Assembly: GCA_017621205.1 (NCBI GenBank)
Contig: JAGATQ010000058.1
Span: forward strand, 1-64,000
Length of the DNA stretch: 64,000 nt
Source: Lachnospira sp.
GTDB lineage: Bacteria; Bacillota; Clostridia; Lachnospirales; Lachnospiraceae
Direction: 5' to 3'
Part shown: positions 35,608 to 44,163 of the stretch, one piece after another
Numbering within the stretch: the first letter of the stretch is position 1
How the letters are laid out: every line of letters starts with the position of its first letter
Notes under the pieces: model-generated
What the model saw: only the letters and a program-made list of their open reading frames with translations
Told to the model about the DNA's origin: nothing
The model's database searches: none
Program-made: the position numbers and the translations under genes

Positions 35608-36885
35608 CTATAAATAATAATTATACAACATCCCACTATAAATAGACGGCATATATGGATTATTAAATGCTCTGCCCGGGTTAGGATAGGTAATGACTGT
35701 CTTGTCAACATAATTCATCGGGTCAAGACTGATATCATCTGTCTTGTGAACGACATCTGCACGAAAGCCTGACAAATCATTAAAGAACTGCTGCACTTCC
35801 CCGTTTTTAACATTCTGTGAAAGTAATGCATCATCTTTGACAATATGTCCGTCGTCGTCAATATTTAACCCTACCGCTTCTAAAGAAGAGTGATGGCGGC
35901 GAACAATACCTTGCATCTCATGCAGCAGCTTCTTGGCGCCAATCTGGTCGAGGTGTTCTCTTGCTATGTCTACGAGCTGGTTATAGGAATCTGCAAATTC
36001 CTGTACTTTATTTATAATGTCCTCTGTATCCGGTACAAAGGAAAGGGTAACCGGAGAGGAAGAGACCTTCTTAAGCTCTATCTCTACCATCTTGTTGATG
36101 GCAATATTGTTGGAGCTGGATGTTTTTTCAGTATCGTTGATGGTAAAGACGGCATCAGTGGGATGCTGGCTGACATTCGCAAGCTCATAAGCGGCTACCA
36201 GCCCTTCGCGCTGGTTATAATCATCGTGGATTGTAAAAAGCAGTCCTTCTTCTATAGCATCTTCCGTACCAGTATTCTGTGACTCCAGTATCAATTGTGA
36301 TTTACCGTCTTGTTGTTCCACATACGCATCAATTCCAATATCAGAACGGTTGATAGCATTTGCCAGACGGTTTTGCACCCGCAGATTGTTGTCCTGCTGT
36401 TTTACTTCCAACTGGAAGGAAAAGCTCTGGTGATTCACATTGATGTCAAAGGAGTAAGAACCGGGGGACAGATTCAACTGTGAGGAGTTGGATAAGCGGC
36501 CGGTATTTACCTGATTTGTTGCCAAGGAATCTATCTGGAAACGTAGATTCTCTGGAAGTTTATCATAATCTGAAGTAATTACGGTACCACTTAGTGCCTT
36601 GTTGTTATCCGAGCTGGCAGTCAGCTTGGAAAAAGTATCTTCATCTTTATCTGTCAGATATTCGGAGAAATTCTTTAGTCCGATAGCGGCACTCTTCAGT
36701 CCAATGACATAATTCTGCATGGAATTGTTGACCTTCACCTTGAAAAGAGGAGATTTTGTGTTCACTTTAATCATATTGTTGTAATGATTCTTTAACTCAC
36801 TCTTCTTATGGCTGTCATACTTTGTCTGGGTTGCTGGTGAGTATACGGTAGTATAATAATTGTAGACCGGGTTCAAATCTAACAT
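35608..36885 (-). CDS. FliD-like flagellar hook-associated (cap) protein
   Basis: A 425-aa protein related to flagellar hook-associated protein 2. It shows a FliD-type N-terminal domain segment (FQIDSLATNQVNTGRLSNSS), a central FSFQLEVKQ/NRLANAINRSDIGIDAYV region and the domain 2 piece IINKVQEFADSYNQLVDIAR. The usual FliD N-terminal export helix and the C-terminal coiled coil are shortened or missing, and the C-terminus ends in an unusual Pro/Asn/Tyr-rich tail. It may therefore be an accessory cap-like or filament protein rather than the main FliD. RBS AAAGGAGGAG. Confidence 0.75.
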   Translation of the reverse strand: MLDLNPVYNYYTTVYSPATQTKYDSHKKSELKNHYNNMIKVNTKSPLFKVKVNNSMQNYVIGLKSAAIGLKNFSEYLTDKDEDTFSKLTASSDNNKALSGTVITSDYDKLPENLRFQIDSLATNQVNTGRLSNSSQLNLSPGSYSFDINVNHQSFSFQLEVKQQDNNLRVQNRLANAINRSDIGIDAYVEQQDGKSQLILESQNTGTEDAIEEGLLFTIHDDYNQREGLVAAYELANVSQHPTDAVFTINDTEKTSSSNNIAINKMVEIELKKVSSSPVTLSFVPDTEDIINKVQEFADSYNQLVDIAREHLDQIGAKKLLHEMQGIVRRHHSSLEAVGLNIDDDGHIVKDDALLSQNVKNGEVQQFFNDLSGFRADVVHKTDDISLDPMNYVDKTVITYPNPGRAFNNPYMPSIYSGMLYNYYL

Positions 36886-36933
36886 AACAACTCCTCCTTT
36901 CTATCGATGATAAAATACTAATATCCTAATATA

Positions 36934-36963
36934 ATTATACTCTTACCATGCCTGATTTGTAAA
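36934..36963 (-). promoter_or_regulatory. Promoter of the FliD-like gene
   Basis: On the minus strand TTTACA (36963-36958), 18-base spacer, TATAAT (36939-36934), 49 bases before the start codon. Confidence 0.6.
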
Positions 36964-37059
36964 CCCTATCTGTGAAAAATTTGTTTTATTTTTTCACATT
37001 TTTTGGTATTTTGGCAATGCATAGGAGAATGGTGGTAACTATAAAACAGTATATGAAAA

Positions 37060-37088
37060 TTGACTAAAGATAATGAAAATGATATGAT
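37060..37088 (+). promoter_or_regulatory. Promoter of the first CgeB-type glycosyltransferase
   Basis: TTGACT (37060-37065), 17-base spacer, TATGAT (37083-37088), 48 bases before the ATG. Confidence 0.6.
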
Positions 37089-37135
37089 TTTAACATAATT
37101 ATTCTTTGTTAGCATTACAGAAAGGAAACTCCTTC

Positions 37136-38302
37136 ATGAACATATTGATGATACGTTGGAACAGCATAAGTGAGCCAGATATTATGGCGGCATTTCAAGA
37201 AAAAGGGCATACGGTTACAGTGTTCCCCTATAAAATCAAGGACCCGGATTATGATCAGCAGGCTGTAAAGCTGTTGCCGGAGGAGCTTGGTAAGGCGGCC
37301 TATGATTTGGTCTTTACGGTAGATTATTTTCCGATTGTTGCAAGGGTGTGCAACGCTATGCATATATATTATGTTTCCTGGTCGGTGGATTGTCCGGTGC
37401 TGCAATACTATTCCAAGACCCTTGCCCTGCCCTATAACCGGGTGTTTTTATTTGATTATGCCATGTATGAGGAATTTGCTAAGGAGAATCCGACGGGAGT
37501 ATTTTATCTGCCTTTAGGGGCAAATACAGCACATAACGATGAGGTGGTTGCTTCTATTACAGAGCAGGATAGGGTGAAATTTTCATCGGAGGTTTCCTTT
37601 ATCGGGTCGACCTACGAGGAAAAGTGTAAGTTTAACCAGCTTGAGGGACTGTCAGATTATGTCAGAGGATATGCGGATGCCATGCTAAACGCCCAGCTTT
37701 TGGTATATGGTTATAATTTTTTGGAGGATGCCATGTCGGATGCCTTTTTGCAGAGATTTTTAGAGGAGGCGAAGCTTGGCGGTCTGGCAGAGGATTACCG
37801 ACAGGATATGCGGGCGTTGGTTGCCCAGTTTTATTTAGGAGAAAAGGTTACGGAACAGGAACGGCTGCGGCTGCTTAAAAGACTGGCAGGACAATTTCCG
37901 GTTGATATGTATACGCAGAGTGATGTCTCTAAGCTTACTGGCATTCATAACCGGGGAAGTGCGGAGTCAAGAGTGGAGATGCCAAAGATTTTTCATTTAA
38001 GTAGAATTAACCTGAATATGACTTCAAAGACGATTCGTACCGGACTGCCACAGCGGTTTTGGGACGTGCTGGGGGCAGGGGGATTTCTGCTCTCCAATAT
38101 GCAGGCGGAGCTCCCGGAATTTTTGGAGCCGGGGGTGGATGTGGAAACCTATGGAAGCTTTGAGGAATGTGAGCAAAAGATTGCATATTATTTGTCTCAT
38201 GAGGAGGAACGGGCAGCCATAGCGAAAAATGGTTATGAGAAGACGAAACAGTTTTATACTTATGGACATCGAGTGGAGCAAATGATAGGGATGCTTGTTT
38301 AG
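37136..38302 (+). CDS. CgeB/DUF3880-type glycosyltransferase, copy 1
   Basis: A 388-aa GT-B glycosyltransferase. N-terminal DUF3880-like domain (AAYDLVFTVDYFPIVARVCN, then YYVSWSVDCPVLQYYS) and C-terminal nucleotide-sugar domain (RTGLPQRFWDVLGAGGFLLS, YLSHEEERAAIAKNGYEKTK). Members act in spore crust and flagellar or surface glycan synthesis. Start 37136 has GAAAGG upstream. A paralogue of similar length lies at 42916, on the other side of the rpmG-rplA block. Donor and acceptor are unknown. Confidence 0.85.
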   Translation: MNILMIRWNSISEPDIMAAFQEKGHTVTVFPYKIKDPDYDQQAVKLLPEELGKAAYDLVFTVDYFPIVARVCNAMHIYYVSWSVDCPVLQYYSKTLALPYNRVFLFDYAMYEEFAKENPTGVFYLPLGANTAHNDEVVASITEQDRVKFSSEVSFIGSTYEEKCKFNQLEGLSDYVRGYADAMLNAQLLVYGYNFLEDAMSDAFLQRFLEEAKLGGLAEDYRQDMRALVAQFYLGEKVTEQERLRLLKRLAGQFPVDMYTQSDVSKLTGIHNRGSAESRVEMPKIFHLSRINLNMTSKTIRTGLPQRFWDVLGAGGFLLSNMQAELPEFLEPGVDVETYGSFEECEQKIAYYLSHEEERAAIAKNGYEKTKQFYTYGHRVEQMIGMLV

Positions 38303-38306
38303 GTTG

Positions 38307-38574
38307 GATGATTGTGAAATGAATTTTCCTATAATTTCCGTTGTGCAATATAGACACTGTTGCTGCAGGGCACGCTTTCCTACTTGCAGCTCGTAACGGT
38401 ACATAAGGCGCCCAAGCACGGCACCTCACACAAGGTACACTTTCATACTAAGTTCGTGTTAAAACACTCACTAAGTGTTCAATGCGAAGTACCGACGGCT
38501 CCAAAGTACCCTGTCAGCAACCCTGTCTATATTGCACAACTCGATTTTCCAGAATCGTTCATTTCACAATCATC
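38307..38574. repeat. 268-bp multibranched hairpin element
   Basis: Perfect 16-base outer arms (38307-38322/38559-38574), a second stem of about 31 bases (38340-38370/38509-38540, few mismatches), and inner stems such as GGTAC/GTACC and AACACT/AGTGTT. It contains CTCGTAACGGTAC, like the sequence CTCGTAGTGGTAC at 40056-40068, and loosely like the loop of the 92-bp element. It begins five bases after the upstream stop. An apparent ORF across it (38360-38593) has no RBS and is a by-product. Confidence 0.82.
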
Positions 38575-38587
38575 TAATTATTCGGTC

Positions 38588-38736
38588 AGATAATTGCGAA
38601 ACTCGTAGTTGTTAGACGAGATAGTCATACGATTATATAAATTTACGCCTTTGTACTTTGCGTAGCAAAGACAACGAAGTAAATTTATATAATCGTATGA
38701 CTATCGTATCAGTAACTTATTGCTTCACAATTACCT
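38588..38736 (-). repeat. 149-bp hairpin element, copy 2 (reversed)
   Basis: Outer arms AGATAATTGCGAAAC (38588-38602) and GCTTCACAATTACCT (38722-38736). Read on the minus strand its loop is CTTCGTTGT, hairpin CTTTGC/GCAAAG, TACAAAGGC, as in the copy at 16342-16490. Stem bases that differ between the copies change on both sides, so pairing is kept. It directly follows the 268-bp element; together they fill the 464-base gap before the next gene. Confidence 0.85.
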
Positions 38737-38766
38737 AAATCTATAAAAAGGAGGGCAACAAGGCAA

Positions 38767-39990
38767 ATGTTTATTGACGAATTAGAGCGGGATTATAAAG
38801 AAAGAGGGTATGCGTTTTATTGTGCGAAGCAGGATGCCAATACTACGGTTTCGCCATTATTTATAGAAGAAACAGAGTCTGGTTCCCGACGCAAACGCAT
38901 TCTTTTGCTGACACACCAGTTATCCAGAACGGGTGCTCCGTTAGCTCTATTTACGATGGCGATGGTGTTAAGAAAGCAATTTGATGTAATGGTATTAACG
39001 GTGGAAGAGGGAGATTTAGTAAGAGACTATCTGGATGCGGGGATTCCTGTTGTGAATGCTGGCAGATATTGGGAGCGTAGGGTCGTGTTTAAAAGCTTTG
39101 CAAAAAGGTTTGATGGTGTAATTGCTAATACGGTGCTTCATTTTCCTGCTATTGTCATATTGAATGGGCTGCCTCTTCCAGTGTTCTGGTGGATTCATGA
39201 GCATGAGAATTATTTTTCCTATGGCAGAGGAGAGATTCCGGACCCTAAGAGTTTGAAAGAGAACATTCATATTATGGTGGCGGGGGAGTATGTCCGGCAG
39301 GTGATGCGGATGGAATTTGGCTATGATGCACCGATTTTGCATGTAGGAATGCAGCCACTTGAGGGGCAGATGATAGCAGAAACAGAACAAAAGTGTCCCG
39401 TTGATGGAGCGGAGATAATCGGAGAAGAACAGGAGCGTGTGCTGCATTTTTTATGTGTGGGTACCTACAGCATGGAAAAGGGGCAGGATATTTTAGTGAA
39501 GGCATATGAGACTCTTCCTAAGGAATACAAGGCAAAGCTTTCCCTAACCTTTATTGGCAATGAGGAGCAGCGGGACGAGGAGGTATACCGTATGGTTCGG
39601 GAGCTGGAGCAAAAGGAGGCGCTTGTTTCCTGTCATCCTCTGATGCCGAGACAGGAGGCACTGGCATTTTATAATAAGGCAGATGGCGTGATTTCCTCTT
39701 CGAGAAGAGAGGTGCTTTCCATGGTGGTTTTGGAAAATATGATGCTGGAAAAATGTGTGCTGGTTAGTACGGCTACAGGGAATGCCGCATTTATTGAGGA
39801 TGGTGTTAATGGCTATGTATTTGATGCAGACAATCCTCTGGTGCTTAGGGATACACTGGTTCGTATGATTGATTGCAGGGAGCAGCTTCTAATGATTGGA
39901 AAGCAGGCGTCACAAATTTACCAACAATATTTTTCTATGGAAGTGTTTGAACGAAATGTTAAGAGGATGATAACGGATTTTATAGTATAG
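38767..39990 (+). CDS. GT4-family glycosyltransferase
   Basis: A 407-aa GT-B retaining glycosyltransferase. N-terminal acceptor domain with LLTHQLSRTGAPLALFTMAM; C-terminal GT4 domain (about 215-390) with FLCVGTYSMEKGQDILVKAY, the EX7E region (VISSSRREVLSMVVLENMML) and GNAAFIEDGVNGYVFD. RBS AAGGAGGG. Probably elongates the same surface or flagellar glycan as its neighbours. A terminator follows 29 bases after the stop. Confidence 0.9.
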   Translation: MFIDELERDYKERGYAFYCAKQDANTTVSPLFIEETESGSRRKRILLLTHQLSRTGAPLALFTMAMVLRKQFDVMVLTVEEGDLVRDYLDAGIPVVNAGRYWERRVVFKSFAKRFDGVIANTVLHFPAIVILNGLPLPVFWWIHEHENYFSYGRGEIPDPKSLKENIHIMVAGEYVRQVMRMEFGYDAPILHVGMQPLEGQMIAETEQKCPVDGAEIIGEEQERVLHFLCVGTYSMEKGQDILVKAYETLPKEYKAKLSLTFIGNEEQRDEEVYRMVRELEQKEALVSCHPLMPRQEALAFYNKADGVISSSRREVLSMVVLENMMLEKCVLVSTATGNAAFIEDGVNGYVFDADNPLVLRDTLVRMIDCREQLLMIGKQASQIYQQYFSMEVFERNVKRMITDFIV

Positions 39991-40019
39991 CTAGTGGGAC
40001 GCAGGCCATAGAGATAACC

Positions 40020-40045
40020 AGCGTCCCCAAGCAGGGGACGCTTTT
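40020..40045 (+). terminator. Terminator after the GT4 gene
   Basis: Perfect stem AGCGTCCCC/GGGGACGCT with a 5-base loop and TTT. GGGACGC at 39996-40002 could pair with the left arm instead, an attenuator-like alternative. Confidence 0.85.
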
Positions 40046-40095
40046 GCTTCGTTGTATCTCGTAGTGGTACGTAAAGCTTTTTATAAAAATATCCG

Positions 40096-40125
40096 TTGAC
40101 TTCTCTTGTGTGATTGTGTTATAGT
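40096..40125 (+). promoter_or_regulatory. Promoter of rpmG-secE-nusG-rplK-rplA
   Basis: TTGACT (40096-40101), 18-base spacer, TATAGT (40120-40125), about 60 bases before rpmG. Confidence 0.65.
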
Positions 40126-40188
40126 ATTCTAGCGATGGAAGAAGGTCTTTTTTTTATGCCTTAAATTATGAAAATGGAGGTGGAAGCT

Positions 40189-40338
40189 GTGCGCGTGAAA
40201 ATCACATTGGCATGTACAGATTGTAAGCAGCGTAATTACAATATGACCAAGGATAAGAAGAATCATCCTGATCGTATGGAGACGAAGAAGTATTGTCCGT
40301 TCTGTAAGAAGCATACTCTTCATAAGGAAACTAAGTAA
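40189..40338 (+). CDS. rpmG: 50S ribosomal protein L33
   Basis: A 49-aa ribosomal protein with the zinc-binding form of L33: two CxxC motifs (CTDC near residue 9 and CPFC near residue 36), so it needs zinc. The C-terminal [10 protein letters not shown] is typical. The start is GTG at 40189, six bases after GGAGGTGG; a GTG two codons later is also possible. First gene of the secE-nusG operon, the usual Firmicute position. Confidence 0.93.
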   Translation: MRVKITLACTDCKQRNYNMTKDKKNHPDRMETKKYCPFCKKHTLHKETK

Positions 40339-40362
40339 TGCGTTATGTAGTGGAGGTATCAT

Positions 40363-40563
40363 ATGAGCGAAGCAAAGAAAAGCCAGAAGGGAAACTGGTT
40401 TAAATCTGTCAAGGCAGAGTTCAAGAAAATCATATGGCCGGGAAAAAGAGATTTAGCAAAGCAGACATCGGTCGTACTTGTTGTTGCGATTGTTGTTGGA
40501 ATCATTGTTGCAATTATTGACATGGGTATCCAGTATGGAATTCAGTTTTTAATGCAGTTATAG
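40363..40563 (+). CDS. secE: Preprotein translocase subunit SecE
   Basis: A 66-aa SecE, the short single-span form. Amphipathic helix FKSVKAEFKKIIWPGKRDLA followed by one membrane segment (TSVVLVVAIVVGIIVAIIDM). Holds the two halves of SecY together in the SecYEG channel. Placed between rpmG and nusG as in most Firmicutes. Confidence 0.96.
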   Translation: MSEAKKSQKGNWFKSVKAEFKKIIWPGKRDLAKQTSVVLVVAIVVGIIVAIIDMGIQYGIQFLMQL

Positions 40564-40581
40564 TGAGGGACAGGTGATAAT

Positions 40582-41103
40582 ATGTCAGATGAAGCTAAAT
40601 GGTATGTTGCTCATACCTATTCCGGATATGAAAATAAAGTAAAAACCACAATTGAGAAAACGGTTGAAAACCATAAGCTACAAGACCAGATTCAAGAGGT
40701 AATGGTTCCGGTGCAGACGGTCATGGAGACGAAGAATAACCAGAGGCGTGAAGTACAGAGAAAGCTTTATCCGGGTTATGTACTGGTGAAGATGATTATG
40801 AACGACGACACATGGTATGTGGTTCGTAATACCAGAGGAGTGACCGGATTTGTTGGACCGGGTTCTAAGCCGGTACCGCTGACTGAGGAAGAGATGCGTA
40901 AGATGGGAGTGCTTCAGAGCAAAAAGGTAAGCCTTGATGTGAATGTTGGCGATTCCGTCAAAGTTGTTTCCGGACCTTGGGCAGATACCGAGTCTGTAGT
41001 CCGAAATGTCAACGAACAGAAAGAGAAGGTTACCATCGTTGTTGATGTATTGGGCAGAGATAGTATGGTAGAGATTGATTTCGCAGATATTCAGAAGTTA
41101 TAA
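40582..41103 (+). CDS. nusG: Transcription termination/antitermination factor NusG
   Basis: A 173-aa NusG. NGN domain (AKWYVAHTYSGYENKVKTTI, YPGYVLVKMIMNDDTWYVVR, TRGVTGFVGPGSKPVPL) and C-terminal KOW domain (VGDSVKVVSGPWADTESVVR). Binds RNA polymerase and links it to ribosome or Rho. 18 bases after secE. Confidence 0.98.
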   Translation: MSDEAKWYVAHTYSGYENKVKTTIEKTVENHKLQDQIQEVMVPVQTVMETKNNQRREVQRKLYPGYVLVKMIMNDDTWYVVRNTRGVTGFVGPGSKPVPLTEEEMRKMGVLQSKKVSLDVNVGDSVKVVSGPWADTESVVRNVNEQKEKVTIVVDVLGRDSMVEIDFADIQKL

Positions 41104-41134
41104 GGTTTTATATAAGCAATTATATAAAGACAGA

Positions 41135-41164
41135 GTGGGAGGGTTAATTATCCCGCCAAACCAC
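41135..41164 (+). promoter_or_regulatory. Possible L1-binding leader motif before rplK
   Basis: GTGG...CCAC enclosing GGG...CCC with an uneven internal loop (GA on one side, GCCAAA on the other). A near-identical arrangement stands before rplA (41650-41678). Position and shape fit autoregulation by L1; inferred. Confidence 0.45.
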
Positions 41165-41186
41165 AATTTTCAGGAGGTGCGCTATT

Positions 41187-41612
41187 ATGGCGAAAAAAGT
41201 TACAGGTTATATCAAATTACAGATTCCAGCAGGTAAGGCAACACCTGCACCACCAGTTGGTCCGGCATTGGGACAGCATGGTGTTAATATCGTAGAATTT
41301 ACGAAGCAGTTTAATGCAAAGACAGCAGACCAGGGTGATATGATTATCCCTGTTGTAATTACAGTATATCAGGACAGAAGCTTCAGTTTTATTACGAAGA
41401 CTCCGCCAGCTGCTGTATTGTTAAAGAAAGCATGTAAGATTCAGTCTGGTGCTGGTAACTCCAAGAAGGAGACCGTAGCAACCATTTCCAAGGCTGAGGT
41501 TCAAAAGATTGCAGAGCTTAAGATGCCAGACTTGAATGCCGGCAGTGTTGAGGCAGCAATCAGCATGATTTCAGGAACTGCTAGAAGTATGGGTATTAAG
41601 GTAGAAGACTAA
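41187..41612 (+). CDS. rplK: 50S ribosomal protein L11
   Basis: A 141-aa L11, full length. N-terminal [20 protein letters not shown] and [21 protein letters not shown]-terminal rRNA-binding domain with [23 protein letters not shown]. Part of the GTPase-associated centre. Confidence 0.98.
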   Translation: MAKKVTGYIKLQIPAGKATPAPPVGPALGQHGVNIVEFTKQFNAKTADQGDMIIPVVITVYQDRSFSFITKTPPAAVLLKKACKIQSGAGNSKKETVATISKAEVQKIAELKMPDLNAGSVEAAISMISGTARSMGIKVED

Positions 41613-41649
41613 TCAGAGTGTTCTTCGTTTAATAGTCATTACAGTATAA

Positions 41650-41678
41650 GTGGGAGGGTTTCTTCCCGATACTACCAC
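41650..41678 (+). promoter_or_regulatory. Possible L1-binding leader motif before rplA
   Basis: Same GTGG-GA-GGG...CCC-7 nt-CCAC layout as before rplK, with different loop bases. It ends just ahead of the rplA RBS, where protein binding could block initiation. Confidence 0.45.
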
Positions 41679-41694
41679 AGGAGGTTATTTTATT

Positions 41695-42387
41695 ATGAAA
41701 AAAGGTAAGAGATATGTAGAGGCTGCTAAAATCGTAGATAAGGCAGCAACTTATGACGTAGCTGAGGCAGTTTCTTTGGTTAAGAAGGCTGCCAGTGCAA
41801 AGTTTGATGAGACTGTTGAGGCTCATATCCGCTTAGGTGTTGATAGCCGTCATGCAGACCAGCAGGTTCGTGGAGCAGTTGTGCTTCCACATGGAACCGG
41901 TAAGAGCGTTCGTGTATTAGTATTTGCTAAGGGTGCAAAGGCTGATGAGGCACAGGCAGCAGGTGCTGATTTCGTTGGAGCAGAGGATTTGATTCCTAAG
42001 ATTCAGAACGAAGGCTGGCTGGATTTTGATGTTGTAGTTGCAACTCCGGACATGATGGGTGTTGTTGGTCGTTTAGGCCGTGTGTTAGGACCGAAAGGCT
42101 TAATGCCAAACCCAAAGGCTGGTACGGTTACCATGGACGTAACCAAGGCTATCGAAGATATCAAAGCTGGTAAGATCGAGTACAGATTAGATAAGTCCAA
42201 TATAATCCATGTGCCAATTGGAAAGGCTTCTTTCTCAGAGGAGCAGTTAGCGGACAACTTCCAGACGCTTATTGATGCAGTTATCAAGGCAAAGCCATCA
42301 TCTGCAAAGGGAACTTATTTGAGAAGTGTAACCATCGCTTCTACAATGGGGCCTGGTGTTAAGTTAAACACCACAAAGCTGATGTAA
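41695..42387 (+). CDS. rplA: 50S ribosomal protein L1
   Basis: A 230-aa L1 of normal length. It contains [31 protein letters not shown] and the signature [20 protein letters not shown]. Start 41695 has AGGAGG 10 bases upstream; the longer frame from 41650 runs through the leader. In most Firmicutes rplJ follows directly; here a terminator and about 4.8 kb of other genes intervene. Confidence 0.97.
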   Translation: MKKGKRYVEAAKIVDKAATYDVAEAVSLVKKAASAKFDETVEAHIRLGVDSRHADQQVRGAVVLPHGTGKSVRVLVFAKGAKADEAQAAGADFVGAEDLIPKIQNEGWLDFDVVVATPDMMGVVGRLGRVLGPKGLMPNPKAGTVTMDVTKAIEDIKAGKIEYRLDKSNIIHVPIGKASFSEEQLADNFQTLIDAVIKAKPSSAKGTYLRSVTIASTMGPGVKLNTTKLM

Positions 42388-42408
42388 GAAATTGTGTCAA
42401 ATATATAC

Positions 42409-42440
42409 GGCTATCGCTTCGGCGGTAGCCTTTTCTTTTT
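42409..42440 (+). terminator. Terminator after rplA
   Basis: Stem GGCTATCG/CGGTAGCC with a short loop and TTTTCTTTTT. It ends the rpmG-rplA transcript. Confidence 0.88.
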
Positions 42441-42498
42441 GTAAATGTTATACTATAGATAATTGCTTGGAGTTAAAGTATGGTGTGTAAGTAATAAT

Positions 42499-42806
42499 GG
42501 ATTCCGTACAAAAAGGAACTGTTTCAGCTTTCATTTGCATGAAACAAAAATATACTATGAATTCGTTCCGTTGTTCGGGAATAAGAATTTCTAAGATATT
42601 CCCAATAAGATACTTATTTTTGACGCAACCGACGCAAATTCACCATCCATGGCTCAATTGCGTCTTTTCGGGACATCCGGTCCCGAAATTGCTGAAAGGA
42701 GAAGGGAATATCAAGAAATGCTAATTCCCTTCCAAAGTCACCAATCCATAGCATATTTTTGTTCCATGTACCTAAAATACGATATGTTCCGTTTTGTATG
42801 GAATTC
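42499..42806 (+). repeat. Long hairpin element family A, copy 3
   Basis: 308 bases. Core matches the copies at 28876 and 29290: GTTCCGTTGTTCGGGAATAA, GACGCAA/TTGCGTC stem around CATCCATGGCTCA, then TTTCGGGACATCCG and GTCCCGAAA. The GACGC stem differs from copy 1 (GACGCC/GGCGTC) on both sides. Closing stem: AACAAAAATATACTATGAATT pairs imperfectly with the segment near 42742-42766; the outermost arms are 42499-42519/42787-42806. Apparent ORFs here lack RBSs. Confidence 0.85.
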
Positions 42807-42915
42807 ATTATCGCTTACATTCAATACAAATAAAAAGATAGTAGAATAAAGAGCTTGGCAGTATCGTTAGTAAAATGGTATATAGTTGTAGAATGAAAAA
42901 GTGGGAGAGAAATAT

Positions 42916-44163
42916 ATGGTGAAAGCATCTATAGTAGAAAAAGAAGAAATAATTAAGAAGCAATACAATACAAAAGCTTCCAATAAAATCCTCTTTTTAG
43001 ATTCCCCTTCTTTTGCGAAGGAGGATATGAAGGAAGCGTTTAAGGAGTATGGCTTTGAAATAGAGGAGTTTTATCAGGATAGTGTCTATAACCGGGAGGA
43101 TGTCTCCTTCGATTGCTGGTTTCATGAACTCCTTAAGGGGAAGGAGTATGCCTTTGTGTTCTCCTTTAACTATTACCCTGCACTGTCAAAGGGGTGCAAT
43201 GAAATGGGAATCAGATATCTTTCCTATGTATATGATAATCCCCATGTTGCTCTGTATTCAACCACGATTTTAAATCCATGCAACTATGTATTTTTGTTCG
43301 ATAAGGCGACGTATCTGGAGCTTAAGCAGGGAGGAATTGATACCGTCTATTATCTTCCCCTTGCCGTCAATGTAAAGAGGCTTGACCGTCTCGTTGTTCC
43401 AGAGCAGGCAGTGGACAGGGTAAGTGCAGAGGTATCCTTTGTCGGCTCTATGTATGATGAAGGGCACAATCTGTTTGACCGTATGACAGGACTTGATGAT
43501 TATGCGAAGGGTTATCTGGATGCTTTGATGGATGCACAGATGAGGGTGCAGGGTTATTCCTTCGTCGAGGAGATACTGACCCCTGAAATACTAACCGCCA
43601 TGCAAAAGAAGCTTCCCTATGCACCCCAGCCGGACGGCGTGGAAAGTCTTTCCTATTTTTATTCCCAGTATGTGATAGACCGCAAACTTACGTCCCTGGA
43701 GAGAAAACAGTTACTGACTAAGATTTCGGAACGCTTTCCCTTAAAGCTCTACACCCACAACCAGCCAAAGGACATGCCCAAGGCACAATATATTGGTGCC
43801 ATTGATTGGGAGGAGAGCATGCCAGCCGTATTTCGCTATAGCAAGATTAACTTAAATATCAGCCTTAGAAGCATTCGTTCCGGAATACCGTTGAGAGCCT
43901 TTGATATTATGGGAGCCGGAGGCTTCCTGCTCACAAACTATCAGGCAGACTTCTTTGATTATTTTGTTGCGGGAGAGGATTTTGTGTACTATGAAAGTGA
44001 GGAGGATATGCTTTGTAAGATTGATTATTACCTGAACCACGAAGAAGAGCGGGGAAGGATAGCAAGGAATGGACATGATAAGGTGAAGCAGCACCACACC
44101 TTCTGGCATCGTGTAGGAGATATGCTGGATATTATAAATCCAGCATCTTCTCTAACTCGATAA
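42916..44163 (+). CDS. CgeB/DUF3880-type glycosyltransferase, copy 2
   Basis: A 415-aa paralogue of the protein at 37136, sharing the DUF3880 N-terminus ([36 protein letters not shown]) and the C-terminal GT-B domain ([40 protein letters not shown]). Start 42916 follows GGGAGAG. The 3' end overlaps the convergent chemotaxis receptor gene by 32 bp. Placed between rplA and rplJ, far from any sugar-nucleotide gene. Confidence 0.85.
   Translation: MVKASIVEKEEIIKKQYNTKASNKILFLDSPSFAKEDMKEAFKEYGFEIEEFYQDSVYNREDVSFDCWFHELLKGKEYAFVFSFNYYPALSKGCNEMGIRYLSYVYDNPHVALYSTTILNPCNYVFLFDKATYLELKQGGIDTVYYLPLAVNVKRLDRLVVPEQAVDRVSAEVSFVGSMYDEGHNLFDRMTGLDDYAKGYLDALMDAQMRVQGYSFVEEILTPEILTAMQKKLPYAPQPDGVESLSYFYSQYVIDRKLTSLERKQLLTKISERFPLKLYTHNQPKDMPKAQYIGAIDWEESMPAVFRYSKINLNISLRSIRSGIPLRAFDIMGAGGFLLTNYQADFFDYFVAGEDFVYYESEEDMLCKIDYYLNHEEERGRIARNGHDKVKQHHTFWHRVGDMLDIINPASSLTR
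44122..44146. terminator. Hairpin in the overlap of two convergent genes
   Basis: ATGCTGGAT/ATCCAGCAT with a 7-base loop, at the shared 3' ends of the glycosyltransferase and receptor genes. No clear T-run, so terminator function is uncertain. Confidence 0.35.

Noticed and set aside
38360-38593. 77-codon ORF after the first CgeB-type glycosyltransferase
   Set aside because: It reads through the stems of the 268-bp element and has no start signal.
42497-42849. Two short ORFs between rplA and the glycosyltransferase
   Set aside because: They are by-products of the third hairpin element; no RBS and no recognisable protein.
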